Assembly: GCA_022496205.1 (NCBI GenBank)
Contig: WTXD01000088.1
Location: 1 to 64,000 of the forward strand
DNA: 64,000 bases
Source of the DNA: Gloeopeniophorella convolvens
Lineage: Eukaryota; Basidiomycota; Agaricomycetes; Russulales
Direction of reading: 5' to 3'
Under the pieces are notes generated by a model. That model had not been told where the DNA came from and made no database searches. It worked only from the letters and a program-made list of their open reading frames with translations. Positions 34,708-45,946 of this stretch are shown here, in pieces. Position 1 is the stretch's first letter, and each line of letters opens with the position of its first letter. A program made the translations under genes and the position numbers.

Positions 34708-35435
34708 TATTCCCTCTGCGCGCTGCTGAGAGTCTGCTATCAGACACTGAGCCTTGGGGCGGCCCCTCTATCGAACTCTGACGTCCTTTATCTTCTGCGA
34801 GAGCCGAAGCCGGACCATATCATATGGCGCGCGCACGCACCGCATAGCGCCTCAAAAAGGAGGGCAACGCAAGGCGACGCGGCGGCTGCATCCGCCACAA
34901 AACAACCCAGACCATTAGTTCACCGCCTCGGAGGGGTCAGGCGCAGGTATTGGTACGCCTCACGCTCGCGCACGCCCGCATCGCATCGCTGATGAATTCG
35001 GGTAGGCGGTCCGAGTGCCTTTCGGCCGACGGCCGCCGACGAACGCGCGTGCAGAAGGCACAGGCAATCTAGCGTCTCACCCGTGTCCTCGCACCTTTTG
35101 AGCCCACCATAGTCAAAAAGCTGCAGGTCGTGGATCTTACGCCTGTCCCGCACTGTTCTGGATCGCGGACGAGACACCCTTGGAGGATTACGGCTGAGAT
35201 GCTGATTGAGCGAGCAGATGGAGGACGTACTCGATCTCGTGCGCTCGTCGCTCTTCGGCACACCAGCAGCATCATCCACCGGGCCATCAGCACCTGCGCT
35301 ACTAGAGATCGTCATCAACACGGTCTTAGATGATTACAGACAGAGTGGGATGGGAGCAGGACGCGGATGAGGTCGGATTTATCGATGCTGGAACGGGTGT
35401 TGGGATCGAAGGCGATCCGAACATTGATGACGACT
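34708..35435 (+). pseudogene. RPC9 pseudogene 2
   Basis: It matches the intron 1 end (CTATCAG acceptor), exon 2 (SDVLYLLRE-like, PDHII), intron 2 and parts of exon 3 down to the acidic tail codons. The LTKAEKL core is degraded, about 100 bp of exon 3 is deleted and several frames are needed. The stop equivalent TGA reads TGG. It lies 519 bp from the NLR-C stop. Confidence 0.78.
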
Positions 35436-35953
35436 GGGCTGTGCCACGCGATCCTTTTATATTACGGGGACAGTTCTCGATGGTGAGCGGTCCTCCATTG
35501 TCCATTTCCCAGCATTCGCTGATCAATGCCGTAGATCAACGCCCCGTATCCGGCGAGCTTGCCCTGTTTCTTGCCCATCGAGCTCATCGTTCGTCAGATC
35601 GATTGTCCTGGCTCCAGTGCCACGCCACGCGCGGGCTACCAGTTGATTTAGTCGAACCCCGAGCCCTGCTCCTGCTCTCGGTTGACTTCTCGCATTATGG
35701 GTACTGTAGGACATCTGTTGTATATTTTAGGTTATAGCATGACAATGATGGCTGTGACATTGCGCGTCGTCCTGGAAGGTTCCATGAACAACTCAGATTT
35801 GGAGGGCAGCGTGTATAAAGCATGTATCAACGACGCAGGGTACCGTAACAACAGCGGGATAGATCCGTATATGCAAACGATAAGAACCTGCAAGCCACGA
35901 AAGGGTACCATAGCTTACAATGTAACGAAGGTAACACGACATTGAACCGGATT

Positions 35954-38900
35954 CTAAAATCCCTGTACATAACACTTCGTCCAATCAGATCCGTGAACAA
36001 ACCGATCGAGGTCTAGCTCTGTAACATGCGCTCCCGCCACCCAAACAGTACCCGGAAAATACAAACCGGCCCTGTGTACCTCTGGGACCCACATCAGAAG
36101 TTCATCACCAGGACCGCGAATCCAGCCAACGTCGCCATCAGTCCTGGACTGCCATCTTCCGAAGCTGAGCGGATTTCCGGTCGTGAGGCTTGCCTTGGAC
36201 TGAGCGCGGGTTATGGGAAGAGAATTATCGCTCTCGTCGATGTCTGCGGGAAATGGGGAATGGGGTCCTCGTTCGCGCGTGGAATCAGCAGCCGTCTCTC
36301 CAATGGAAGCATTCCAGAGTCGAATTGTCCCGTCATCCGAGCCCGATACAATGAATCGTCCATCTGGTGAGAACGCGACAGACCGTACCCAGTGCATGTG
36401 TCCGCGAAATGGCCCGGCGACCGTTTCTCCTGTCCTGGAGTCCCAGACGCGAATTGTTCTGTCGTCCGATCCTGATGCGAGGTATTCGCCACCAGGCGAG
36501 AACGCAACCGAGTTGACTTCGTCAGAATGGCCCTTGAATGGTCCTGCTTCCAGTGACCCTGTCGTGACATCCCAGACACGGGTTGTGTTGTCCCACGACC
36601 CTGACGCGATGCGTAGACCGTCAGGGGAGAACGCCACAGTCAAAACCGAGTCCGTATGCCCAATAAGCGGCTCGGCCACGACCACTCCGGTCCTGGCGCC
36701 CCAGATGCGAACGGTTTTGTCATAAGAGCCTGAAGCAATGATCTGACCATTCGGGGAAAACGCGACAGAGCGCACGCCGCCGGTGTGCCCCTCCAATGGA
36801 CCCACAGCAAGCTGTCCAGACCTGAGGTCCCAGATGCGTACCGTCTTGTCCGCTGAGCCTGAGGCGAGGTACTTGCCGTCGGGAGAGAATGAGATTGAGA
36901 GGACCGGACCTGCGTGCCAGGACAATGGCTCCAACGCCGCATCTCCTGTCTTGCTGTCACAGATGCGAACTGTCCCGTCGACCGAACCCGAGGCAATGAA
37001 ATGCCCATCCGGTGAAAACGCCACAGACCTAACATCGTCGGTATGCCCTCTAAATGGCCCTGCAACCATCTCCCCAGACCTGCAATCCCATATGCGAGTC
37101 GTCTTGTCGCCTGATCCAGAGGCAATGTACTTCCCGTCATGCGAGAACGAGACGGAGTAGATAGGACCTGCGTGCCCATGATCTTGAATACGCTCTGCCG
37201 TCGTCGTGCCGATCCGGAGGTCCCAGATGCGAATTGTGCCGTCATCGGAGCCTGACGCAATTTGTCGGCCATTTGGCGAAAACGCAACAGACCGGACCCA
37301 ATCCGTATGGCCATGGAATGGGCCGGCCACTGTCTCTCCGGTGCGGGAGTCCCAGATGCGAATGGTCTTGTCATTCGAACCTGAGGCGATATGTCTGCCA
37401 TCTGATGAAAATGCGATGGCGATGATGGAAAGGGCGTGCCCCTTGAATGGCCCTGCGAGTAGCGCCCCGGACGCAGTGTCCCAAACGCGGATGGTGCGGT
37501 CATCTGAGGCAGAGGCAATGCATTTGCCATCCGGCGAGAACGCCACTGAGCGGACCCCACCTCTATGTCCATCCAACGGCCCCAGGGTCACCTCTCCCGT
37601 AATGCAGTCCCACACGCGAACTGTACGATCATCCGATCCTGAGGTGATGTGAAGGCCGTCTGGAGAGAACGCAACGGAGTCGACCGAACGGAAATGTCCC
37701 TCGAATGGCCCCGCGACCAGAGTTCCGGACCTGGCGTCCCAAACACGGACAGTCTCGTCGGCGGAGCCAGAGGCGATGCGTTGTCCATCGAGAGAGGTTG
37801 AGACTGATAGGACCCGATGTGTGTGCCCAACCAGCGGCCCTATCACCGTCTCTCCCGTCTCGGAATCCCAGATGCGGATGGTTCTGTCATGCGAGCCCGA
37901 AGCGACATGAAGACCATCTGGAGAGAAGGCGACCGAGCTGACCGAGCGGGTATGACCGTCGAACGGCCCTGCGACCAGCTTTCCGGTGATAGCGTCCCAC
38001 ACACGGATCGTCTTGTCCTCAGAACCCGACGCCACGCGCGTGCCATCCGGGGAGAATACAACAGACAGACACCGGTGGTCATGTGCTGGGATGACCATTT
38101 CGGTCGTTGGCCAGCTGGACAACCTGACTCGCTTCAAGGAAAGGACGTTCGGGAAATTTCTCGCGTATCGGGAGGAGATGAGAGAGTTGGATGGCATGAA
38201 AGGGAGGGCGGAAAGGTAGATGTGCGGCGCACTGCGTGCGATGGGCTCTGCAAAGTACCGTACGAACGCAATCGCATCGTCGAGTAGCAGCGCGATGTTA
38301 CTCAGCCCCATCAGTGCATTCTGCTACAGCAAGCTTCAGACAGTGTGTCGAGAATGGCGCGACAAACACTGACATCATATGGCATCCTGGACAGCCATCT
38401 CTTCGTAGTCAATAACGCAGGGTCAACGGATGTTGCGTGATCAGTTATGCTAAGAACTTCAAGCCACGACAAAAGATTGACATCGAGGAATGTCCGAATC
38501 TTGTCGACCAGCACAAGATCGACATCGACGAGGTCCAGATGGTAGTCCCAGAAGCGACACGCATATTGCAGCGACGCTAGGATGTACTTGGATATGCGTG
38601 TCTTGAGCTCCTCGATATCTTCGTTTGTGTCGTATGATGATTCGAGCTCGCAGATGTTGAACCGGAGCTTGTGAGCCATAATTTCGAGGCAACAATAGGT
38701 TAGCTGGAGATGAGCCTCTTTAGCGTCGACGTAGAACTCTCCGCTACGTTCTTTGTTTGCAAGGAAGTCACGGAACGAGGTGTGGAGTGGGATAATGGGA
38801 AGTGTATGATTGGACGCGGCGACGTTGCTCAGGAGAGATCCTAGATTGCTGACTATTGCTACAACAGACTTGAGCGCGCGGTTGTCTGGCAAATAGTGCA

Positions 38901-41743
38901 ACAGGGAGGCCAAAGTGTCGATGGAAAGTGGCTCGAAGGCAGCAATGAGTTGACCCATGACGGATCGATACCGGCGCCGTATGAGCTTGTCCCCGAGGTT
39001 GAAGCACGATTCTAGAATGGTGCGATAGAGGTGGTCCAGTGGGTCCATACGCTCATCTCCGGGGTCGGAACGCAGGAGGCGATCTACACAATCGTCTCTG
39101 GTGAGCCCCGATGGGGGGTTCCGGATATATTCACAGGCGACAGCAGCCCACTGGAACAACCCCTCTGCCTTCACCGCCAGCATCTTTCCGTACGTAGCCG
39201 CGGTGTCTGCCGGAAGCCTCCCTAAGCAATATGCGAGAATGTCTTCCCTTGCGCCCGCACTGAGGGTGGGATCGTCGATGTGCACCACCTTGGTACCCGG
39301 CACGGTAGTAGCGGAGAGGGCCCGCGCGATACCCTGCTCGGGTCGCGAGGTGATGAAAATGCGGAAGTTGTACGGCAGTTGCGGGATATGATCAGCGAGG
39401 AATCTGTGTAGGCCGCTGTCGCCGGATGCGTCGTCGCTCTCATCCAGGGCGTCGATGATGACAAGAATGGGGCCAACCAGGTGCAGGTCCACAAGAGGTT
39501 GTAGAAGTAGATGATCGAAAAGTGTCTTGTAGTCCGTCGCGCCCAGCCGGAGACCCGTGTTATCTTTGATGGCCTTTCCCAATGCGACCTTGAATGACGG
39601 ATATCGGTCGCAAAGGTCATGAACAAGCGTGGTAAGGAGGAGATGTGAGTTCCGTCCAGATGGCCCTCCGCGAACAAAGATGTACGACGTGCATAGGCGA
39701 CCAATCTCGTTGAAACGACGGGCAACTTCGTGGGCGATGGACGACTTGCCGGTGCCTGCTTGCCCGAAAAGTACGAGCACGCGCGCGGAATCGGGATCAT
39801 TCACCCAGTTGGTGATGAGTTCAAGGAAGTCCTTCCGCGTTCCGGAGAAACAACCTTTAGCGGGATCGAATCGCGAACCCTCTCCGTATCGAATTTCCGC
39901 GATTTTCGCGTCCAAGGCTGTGCAAATTCATTGATAACATGCAGAATGTCGGTATCAAAGCACATACCGACGTCAGCAATACTGTCTGAGATCTCTTCCA
40001 GTCGGCTGAAGATCCCTTCAAGTCGACCAGATATCTGCTGGACGCCGTCTCGGACTTGAAACACAGTGGCCTCTGTGTTGACCGCTGCATGATGCAGAAA
40101 CTCGTCCTTGAGATCTTTTAGAGTAGACCGATAGCTTTCGATTTGGTCATCGACGCCCTTCTTGAGATTCTCCCACAAGCGCTCGCCTACAGATCACGCG
40201 CTCGCATCAATTGGACGAAAGTCAGACCCCGGAGAACGCACGAAATCGCTCATTCTTTGCGTATGTTTGAATAAAGTAGGCACAATCGCATACATGCCGC
40301 ATCGTCGCCAGGAGCACCTGGGTCTGCTTCGAGTTCGGAACGGTGGTTTTCAGGAATTCTGCGTTGTCAAGAAGGTCGAACGCGTCGTGAATGGCCTGGA
40401 GCAACTTTCGCATGTTGTCGTCACGCTCAATTTGATCCAAGAAAGTCTGAACGTGCGAGAGTTAGGATCACCGCGTATGAATTGATCACGCCTGAAACCG
40501 TACCTTCGGGATGAATGAGAGGATACTCCAAGCCATCTTCGCGTACGGGTGAAGCTGGAAAGAGAATCTTGGTCCTGTGTCACAGAATAAGGATACGGGG
40601 TGCGCACCTCTGAGACTTTGTCCAACACGTCTATTACCCCACTGATCTTGTCGATCACGACTCCCCACGTTGTGCAGAAATCGCCCGCGCGGGACAGCTG
40701 ATCTGGGGCCTGGATCGCGCTATTCGCAACTGTCTTTACCACCCCAGGAGCGGAAGTCATTCGGCTCGTCGTCACGTCCGCGTGACCCAGAGCATCCTTA
40801 GCGAGAAGTGTCTCAGGAGAGACATCTTCCAACGCCGGCGCGGGTGGATTGTTGCTCGAGGATGCGCCGCCAAGGAGTTGCCCGGAGGTTGGTGATATGT
40901 TAGGATGAGGCGGGACGGGTTCAGAGGTGGATGCATCCGCCAGGGTCGACCGGTCAAGCGTTCTCGAGACCGCGATCTCCACGCGGACGGTGATTGGTCG
41001 TTTTGACTTGGCAAGAGCGTCTTTCTCAGGCCTCACGTCAAAGGCTATGATTCGGGCGCTCAGGTTCCTGAAACACGGTCAGAGATCCAGTGGAGTGGGG
41101 ACATACTATGCAAGGACGAGAAACGAGTGAATTCAAACGGCACCTCGACCGTTCCCACAAGGTCGCTCCGTCCCTCCCGCTTCGCGAGAAGGTGCAGCAC
41201 AAGACGCGAGGAGCCATCGATGGTGCTGCGGCAACGAAAATAACTTGAACGTCGGAGTCGAGATGGTCAAACAAAGTTACTTACAAGTGTCCGAGCGTCT
41301 CATTCCACACCACTGATTGATTCCTACTTTCGAGAGCCTGCGTCTCCTTCGTCGTGGATCCATCGGTCGCACTGGTAGAGAATCGTTGTGCTTGGCCAAA
41401 TGACCTTCGAAGCATGTGTGCGGGTGACCTATGAGGAAGGCCGTCCACCCGAAGGACTGCAGAAAAGGAGCGGTCAATCTGTGACTGTGCCGGGAACTGA
41501 AACTCAAGCGCTCACCCCTCAACGTGAGCCGGGTACTCTGCCCCTCGGATGTCGCTTGGTCAACGCGAGCGCTATTATGCAAACATTCCAGCACCTGAGA
41601 GAGTGGAATCCGGATTCGACGTACCTCGAAGTCTCGTCATTGAATCCAGGTTGCTCGGACCTGGTGAGGGATATGTCAGATATGTACTTGATCAGCGACA
41701 GGACTACTTACGAGACCGGCCCCTCCTGATCACTTGAAACCAT
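35954..41743 (-). CDS. NLR-C: C2-like / helical / NACHT / 14x WD40 protein (subfamily I)
   Basis: The start ATG at 41743 gives MVSSDQEGPVS, aligned with NLR-A. Exon phases match NLR-A exon by exon, including the 56-nt exon 2 and the 17-codon exon [17 protein letters not shown] 50-nt intron splits the region before the NACHT exon (39917-38374); without it the frame would appear broken near 39915. The WD40 exon is 38320-35954, after an intron with a GTCAGT donor. Walker A is GQAGTGKSS and Walker B ILVIIDALDES. There are 14 WD40 repeats and the tail GLYFPGTVWVAGAHVTELD. It is more diverged from A and E than these are from each other (for example SGTRKDFLELITNWVND). Role inferred as for NLR-A. 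Confidence 0.83.
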
Positions 41744-42964
41744 ATCCCAATTCTCTGAGCGCCACTCGACAAAACGCACTGGAAGGATGCTCGGGGAAAC
41801 ACTGTGAAGGGAGTCGTGGTAGACAATGTCAACAAGTAGAGTCGACAAGAGCAGAGCACTTGGTACAGGGAAGCGGTGTGGGGGCTAATACACGTGTGGG
41901 GGCGGCGATAACACGGTTCGTATGTTCCATGTATGGGACGAGGACCTCGGCCGCCGGCGCTCGAGCAGCCTTGCCAAACCTGGCCATGGTACATATCTGG
42001 ACGTTGATGCCAGGTTGATGCTGCCAAGGGTGATGGAAAGAGAATTCATGTGCCGCATCTGGTCAGTTGCGTCGACAATTCCTTCACTATTCTCAGCCAT
42101 GAGTGGTGTTGAGATTCGCTACAAGCAGTGCCATCGGTAGTCGAGCGTGCCGCCATCAGAGTATCGAATTGAATGCGTCCACTGGCAGTCAATTGTGCTT
42201 GACGCTTACGAATTGCCACGTGTCTTCCAGTCTCCGATTTGTCGCTCCGACCCTCCGAATCACCTCCGACACAGCGTCCCAGTCCCAGGATGCTCACGCC
42301 GTTGGCAGTCCAGTGGACCACTTGCTCCAATCACCGCTATTCATGGCCAGGTCATCCATCACACTCGCAACCCCTACCTGCTCTCCCTAATCGTCTGCGA
42401 CTGCGTGCCCTACCATGGCCACAATTCTCCATAGCGATGAGGACTACTTGGCCCATACTTGGCCATGCCTGAGGCCAACCTGAGGCTGCGGCTAAGCTAC
42501 ACCATCGACGCACACACGCCGTTGCAAAGCATCCTGCGGCGAGCCAGGAGGATGATGTTCAATGGTCCCAGGAGAACCCTCTTCAATCCGCGCTCACATC
42601 CACGTTCTCGCGATTTATGCGTGCGATTTGGGTAAAGGTACGCCGCCTGCCGCGTGTCTCTGCACCAAACAGCTGATCTTTTGTTTTTGTTCTCCCAAGG
42701 CTTTTCAAAACAGTATGATGAGCTACCTGTGTCATGCGCGCAAATACTGGGCGATACCGAAAGCCCCGCGCGCATATCTGCGCCTTTCGGGCGAGAAGCC
42801 GCAGGCTGCCAATATGTACTGGTCGACCCTGCCGAAATTCCCTGCGCGCACCCCACCTAGCCGTTTCGAACAGACTTCGTAATGGGAGACAGTCGGTTTG
42901 TTTCAAGTGCACCTCCCTGCGCGTGCGGTGCTGCGAGCCCATGATACCAGGTCGTTTCTCTTGC
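41744..42964. other. NLR-C upstream spacer (mosaic of array repeats)
   Basis: The first part pairs with the NLR-A upstream region. The second part (42140 on) pairs with the NLR-B upstream region at 33880-34690. No gene supported. The junction near 42200 is where the MITE-like element is inserted in the NLR-A version. Confidence 0.5.
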
Positions 42965-43545
42965 TCTTGTTCCCTCTGCGCACTGCTGACCGTCTGTTAT
43001 CAGGCGTAGGGCCTTGGGTCAGCCCCTCTATTGAACCATGACATCCTTCATCTGCTGCGAGAGCTGAAGTCGGACCATATCATTCGCGCACACGCACCGC
43101 GCAACGCTTCGGAAAGGAAGGCGATGCGGCAGCTGCATCCGCCACAAAACAACCCAGACCATCAGTTCACCGCCTCGGAGGGGTCATGTGCAGGTATCGG
43201 TACGCCTCACGCTTGCGCACGCCGGCGCTGCATCGCTGATGCGTTCGTGTAGGCAGTTCGAGTACCTTTCAGCCGACGGCTGCCAACGAAGGCGCGTGTA
43301 AAGGGCGCAGGCAATCCGGCATCTTACCCGTGGCCTCGCGCCTTTTGGACTCACCATAGCCAAAAAGCTGCAGGTCGTAGATCTTACATCTGTTCCACGC
43401 TGTTCGGGATCGTGGACGAGGCACGCTTGGAGGATTACGGAGCGGGCGAGATGGGGTGGGAACAGGATGCGAATGAGGTCGCTTTTGGTGATCACAGTGA
43501 GGGCGTTGGGATTGCGGGCGTTATAGACGTCGGTCGCGGCTGGGC
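42965..43545 (+). pseudogene. RPC9 pseudogene 3a
   Basis: It is closest to RPC9 pseudogene 2, with the same leader (GATACCAGGTCG, TTCCCTCTGCGC), the exon 2 relic (HDILHLLRELKSDHI) and a shortened exon 3. Several indels break the frame. No NLR gene follows it; instead an NLR 3' stub lies at 44520-44745. Confidence 0.78.
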
Positions 43546-44519
43546 CAGTGCGCCACGCGATTCTCGTGTATTGCGGCAACGATTCTCGGCGGTACGTGGT
43601 CATCACCGCACAATCTCAGCATTCATTGCTCATCGTTCTATCCAGTCATTTCCTCTGCCACTTTCTAAGCCAGCTGGCTGCTCATCACACTGTCCGATCC
43701 GTACTTATGCCTTTCTTCGCGATGCGAGTCCTACCTACGCGCTCTGTCTCCCTTTCTCACCTTTTCTCCCGTTCTTACCTCTCGCATTCCACATACGATG
43801 GATACGCACGACCACGAAGGGTGGCCGATCTTCGATCGACCTTGACTCCCTCTTACTGGCATGCCGGGCTCAGTGTCACAAGCAAACTATGGCGCTTGAA
43901 GCCGCATACAACTTATTAGTACGTTCTGATTGGACCATTCTGTATCGAGAGCTCTCGCTTCCCATCCTGGTAATACATTCAAATTTCTGTCTATATTCTG
44001 CCGCGACCCGCCCGCGCCTGCTATCTCTCACCCGTCTCGCCCATGCTCGAAACCGCTCAGTGGCCGCAGCCCCACCGCAGCCTCGGACGCCTCGTACCTC
44101 GTCCGCTTTGCTCGTCTTGCTCATCTCGTCCATCCCGAACGACTTGCTTCCTCCTATCATCCCCTGTACTCACGGGCCAACCTTCACCTGGCACCCTACC
44201 AGGTGCGGCAAGCCGTCGGGTGACTCTGAATATTTCGAGCTCCGCTCTTGCGTTCGATCGGCCGTCACAACGATGTCCTGGGAATCATAGAACATATGCT
44301 GTACGGTATGACACCAATGGATGGTACTATACTGCCCAAGCCTTCCGCACGCAAACCCGATCTGATCCCCCGAGGCCACGTTGTTCGCAGTCTGATGTGC
44401 ACATCTTCCGACCTCTGATGATGCCACTTTAGTTCTGGACCCAGACAGGTTCCAGAGGCGGCTACGTCACTACATGTCATTCTGCCAGGTGACGATCCCA
44501 TCTACGACTCGAATCCGGC
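43546..44519. other. Spacer between RPC9 pseudogene 3a and the NLR stub
   Basis: This holds pyrimidine-rich sequence and part of the shared NLR-unit flank. 44010-44270 matches 26400-26610. No coding gene is supported. Confidence 0.4.
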
Positions 44520-44745
44520 TCGAGGGCACAGTCCATAGAGCATGTATCAACGACGCAGGGTACGGTAACAACAGCGAAATGGATTCGTATACACAAACGG
44601 GAAGGACCAATTCACGAAAGGGTACTAGGTATAACACTAAGTAGTCGGTCGTAACACAGCATCGAGCCAGATCCCAAGGTACCTGCGCATAACACTTCGC
44701 CGAATGTGATCCGTGAACAAACCGACCGGGATCTACTCCCATCCC
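44520..44745 (-). pseudogene. Orphan 3' end of a sixth NLR copy
   Basis: 44520-44700 matches the 3' flank of the NLR genes (CATGTATCAACGACGCAGGGTAC, AAAGGGTACTA). On the minus strand about 44690-44740 encodes DPGRFVHGSHSAKCYAQV, the degraded counterpart of the NLR tail [15 protein letters not shown]. The rest of the gene (about 5.6 kb) is absent, and the sequence passes directly into RPC9 pseudogene 3b. This is what a deletion between two tandem units would leave. Confidence 0.7.
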
Positions 44746-44769
44746 ACAAGAGTCAGTACTAGCCATCGC

Positions 44770-45350
44770 AGAACAACTCAGAGTCTCAATCCACGGTCTC
44801 GGAGAACTTACTCACCCTCAAGGTGAGAGTACGTCTCACGCTTGTGCGCACCGATGCCGCGTCGCTGATACACTCATGTAGGCGGTCCAGTATCTCTCGG
44901 TGGACTACCAACCAACACGCATGCAGACGCAGGAGGGAATTCAGCGTCTCACCCGTGGACTTGCGCCCTTCAGACTCACCAAGGCCGAGAGGTTGCAAAT
45001 CGTGAATCTCACAACCGTCGAGCCAGTCCGTCGTGCGCACCTCCTGCCCGCTTCACGCGCTCGATCTCACGCACATTGTTCAGATCGTGGAGGAACTTGA
45101 GGATCGACGGAGTGAGCGGATGGAGGAGGTACTTGGTTTCGTGCGGTCGTCGCTCTCTGCGCCAACAGCACCACCCACCGGGCTATCCGCGCCCGTGCCA
45201 CTCGAGATCATCGCTGAGACGCGCTTGGAAGATCATGGGGCGGATGGATTGGGATAAGAGCAGGACGCGGATATGTCGGATATGTCGGTGCTGGCGGCCC
45301 CGGCAGAGGCGTTGGGATCGAAGGCAGTCTGGATGTCGACGACGATTGAG
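44770..45350 (+). pseudogene. RPC9 pseudogene 3b
   Basis: It contains the end of exon 2 (CAATCCACGGTCTCGGAGAAC), intron 2 and most of exon 3. MQTQEGIQRLTRGLAPFRLTKA remains readable, and the later half (MEEVLGFVRSS, GLSAPVPLEIIAETRLEDHG) is in another frame. The exon 2 start is missing. Frameshifts lie near 45030 and 45255. It is the best-preserved exon 3 relic, 597 bp from the NLR-D stop. Confidence 0.8.
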
Positions 45351-45946
45351 CTGCGCCGCGCGATCCTGTTGCATCGCGGGAACAATACTCGATGGTGCGC
45401 GGTCTTCCATCGTCCCCTTCCCAGCATTCATTGATCAGCGTCAAATGCAGTGGGCCTGCCGTGTTTCCTGCTCGTCCAGTTCATCGCTCGTCAGACCGAT
45501 TGTCCTGGCTCCAGCACCACGCCACGCGCGGGCCGCCAGACGACTTGGTCGAGTCCCGAGCCTGCTTCTACTCTCGATTGACTTCTCGCAGTGGCATTAT
45601 GGGTACTGTAGGACATCTGCCATACATCTAAGATTATAGCATGGTGTCCAATGAGCTCCCGAGATGGCTGTATCGTTGCGCGTCATCCTGGAAGGTTCCA
45701 TGTTACAAAAAGTCTGTCGTCCTCGCGTCGAGGACGACGTCCTCATATACACTATTCATCAATCACGAGCTTCCGGTTATCACCCAACCGGTAGAGTCCT
45801 ATACCCATAACGATTCACCTCCGGCCGGTGCGCGCATGGTGCGCGCACACCCTTACAACATTCGTATACACAAACGAGGAGAACGAAGCCACGAGAAGGT
45901 ACTATAGCAAAAAATAGCCGAAGGTAACAAGATATCGAGCCAGATC

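Noticed and set aside
39900..39960. Apparent frameshift before the NACHT exon in NLR-C (and in NLR-E near 62965)
   Set aside because: A 50-nt intron with a GTATGT donor and CAG acceptor is conserved there; NLR-A has the same intron at 48 nt, so the frame only seems open in A.
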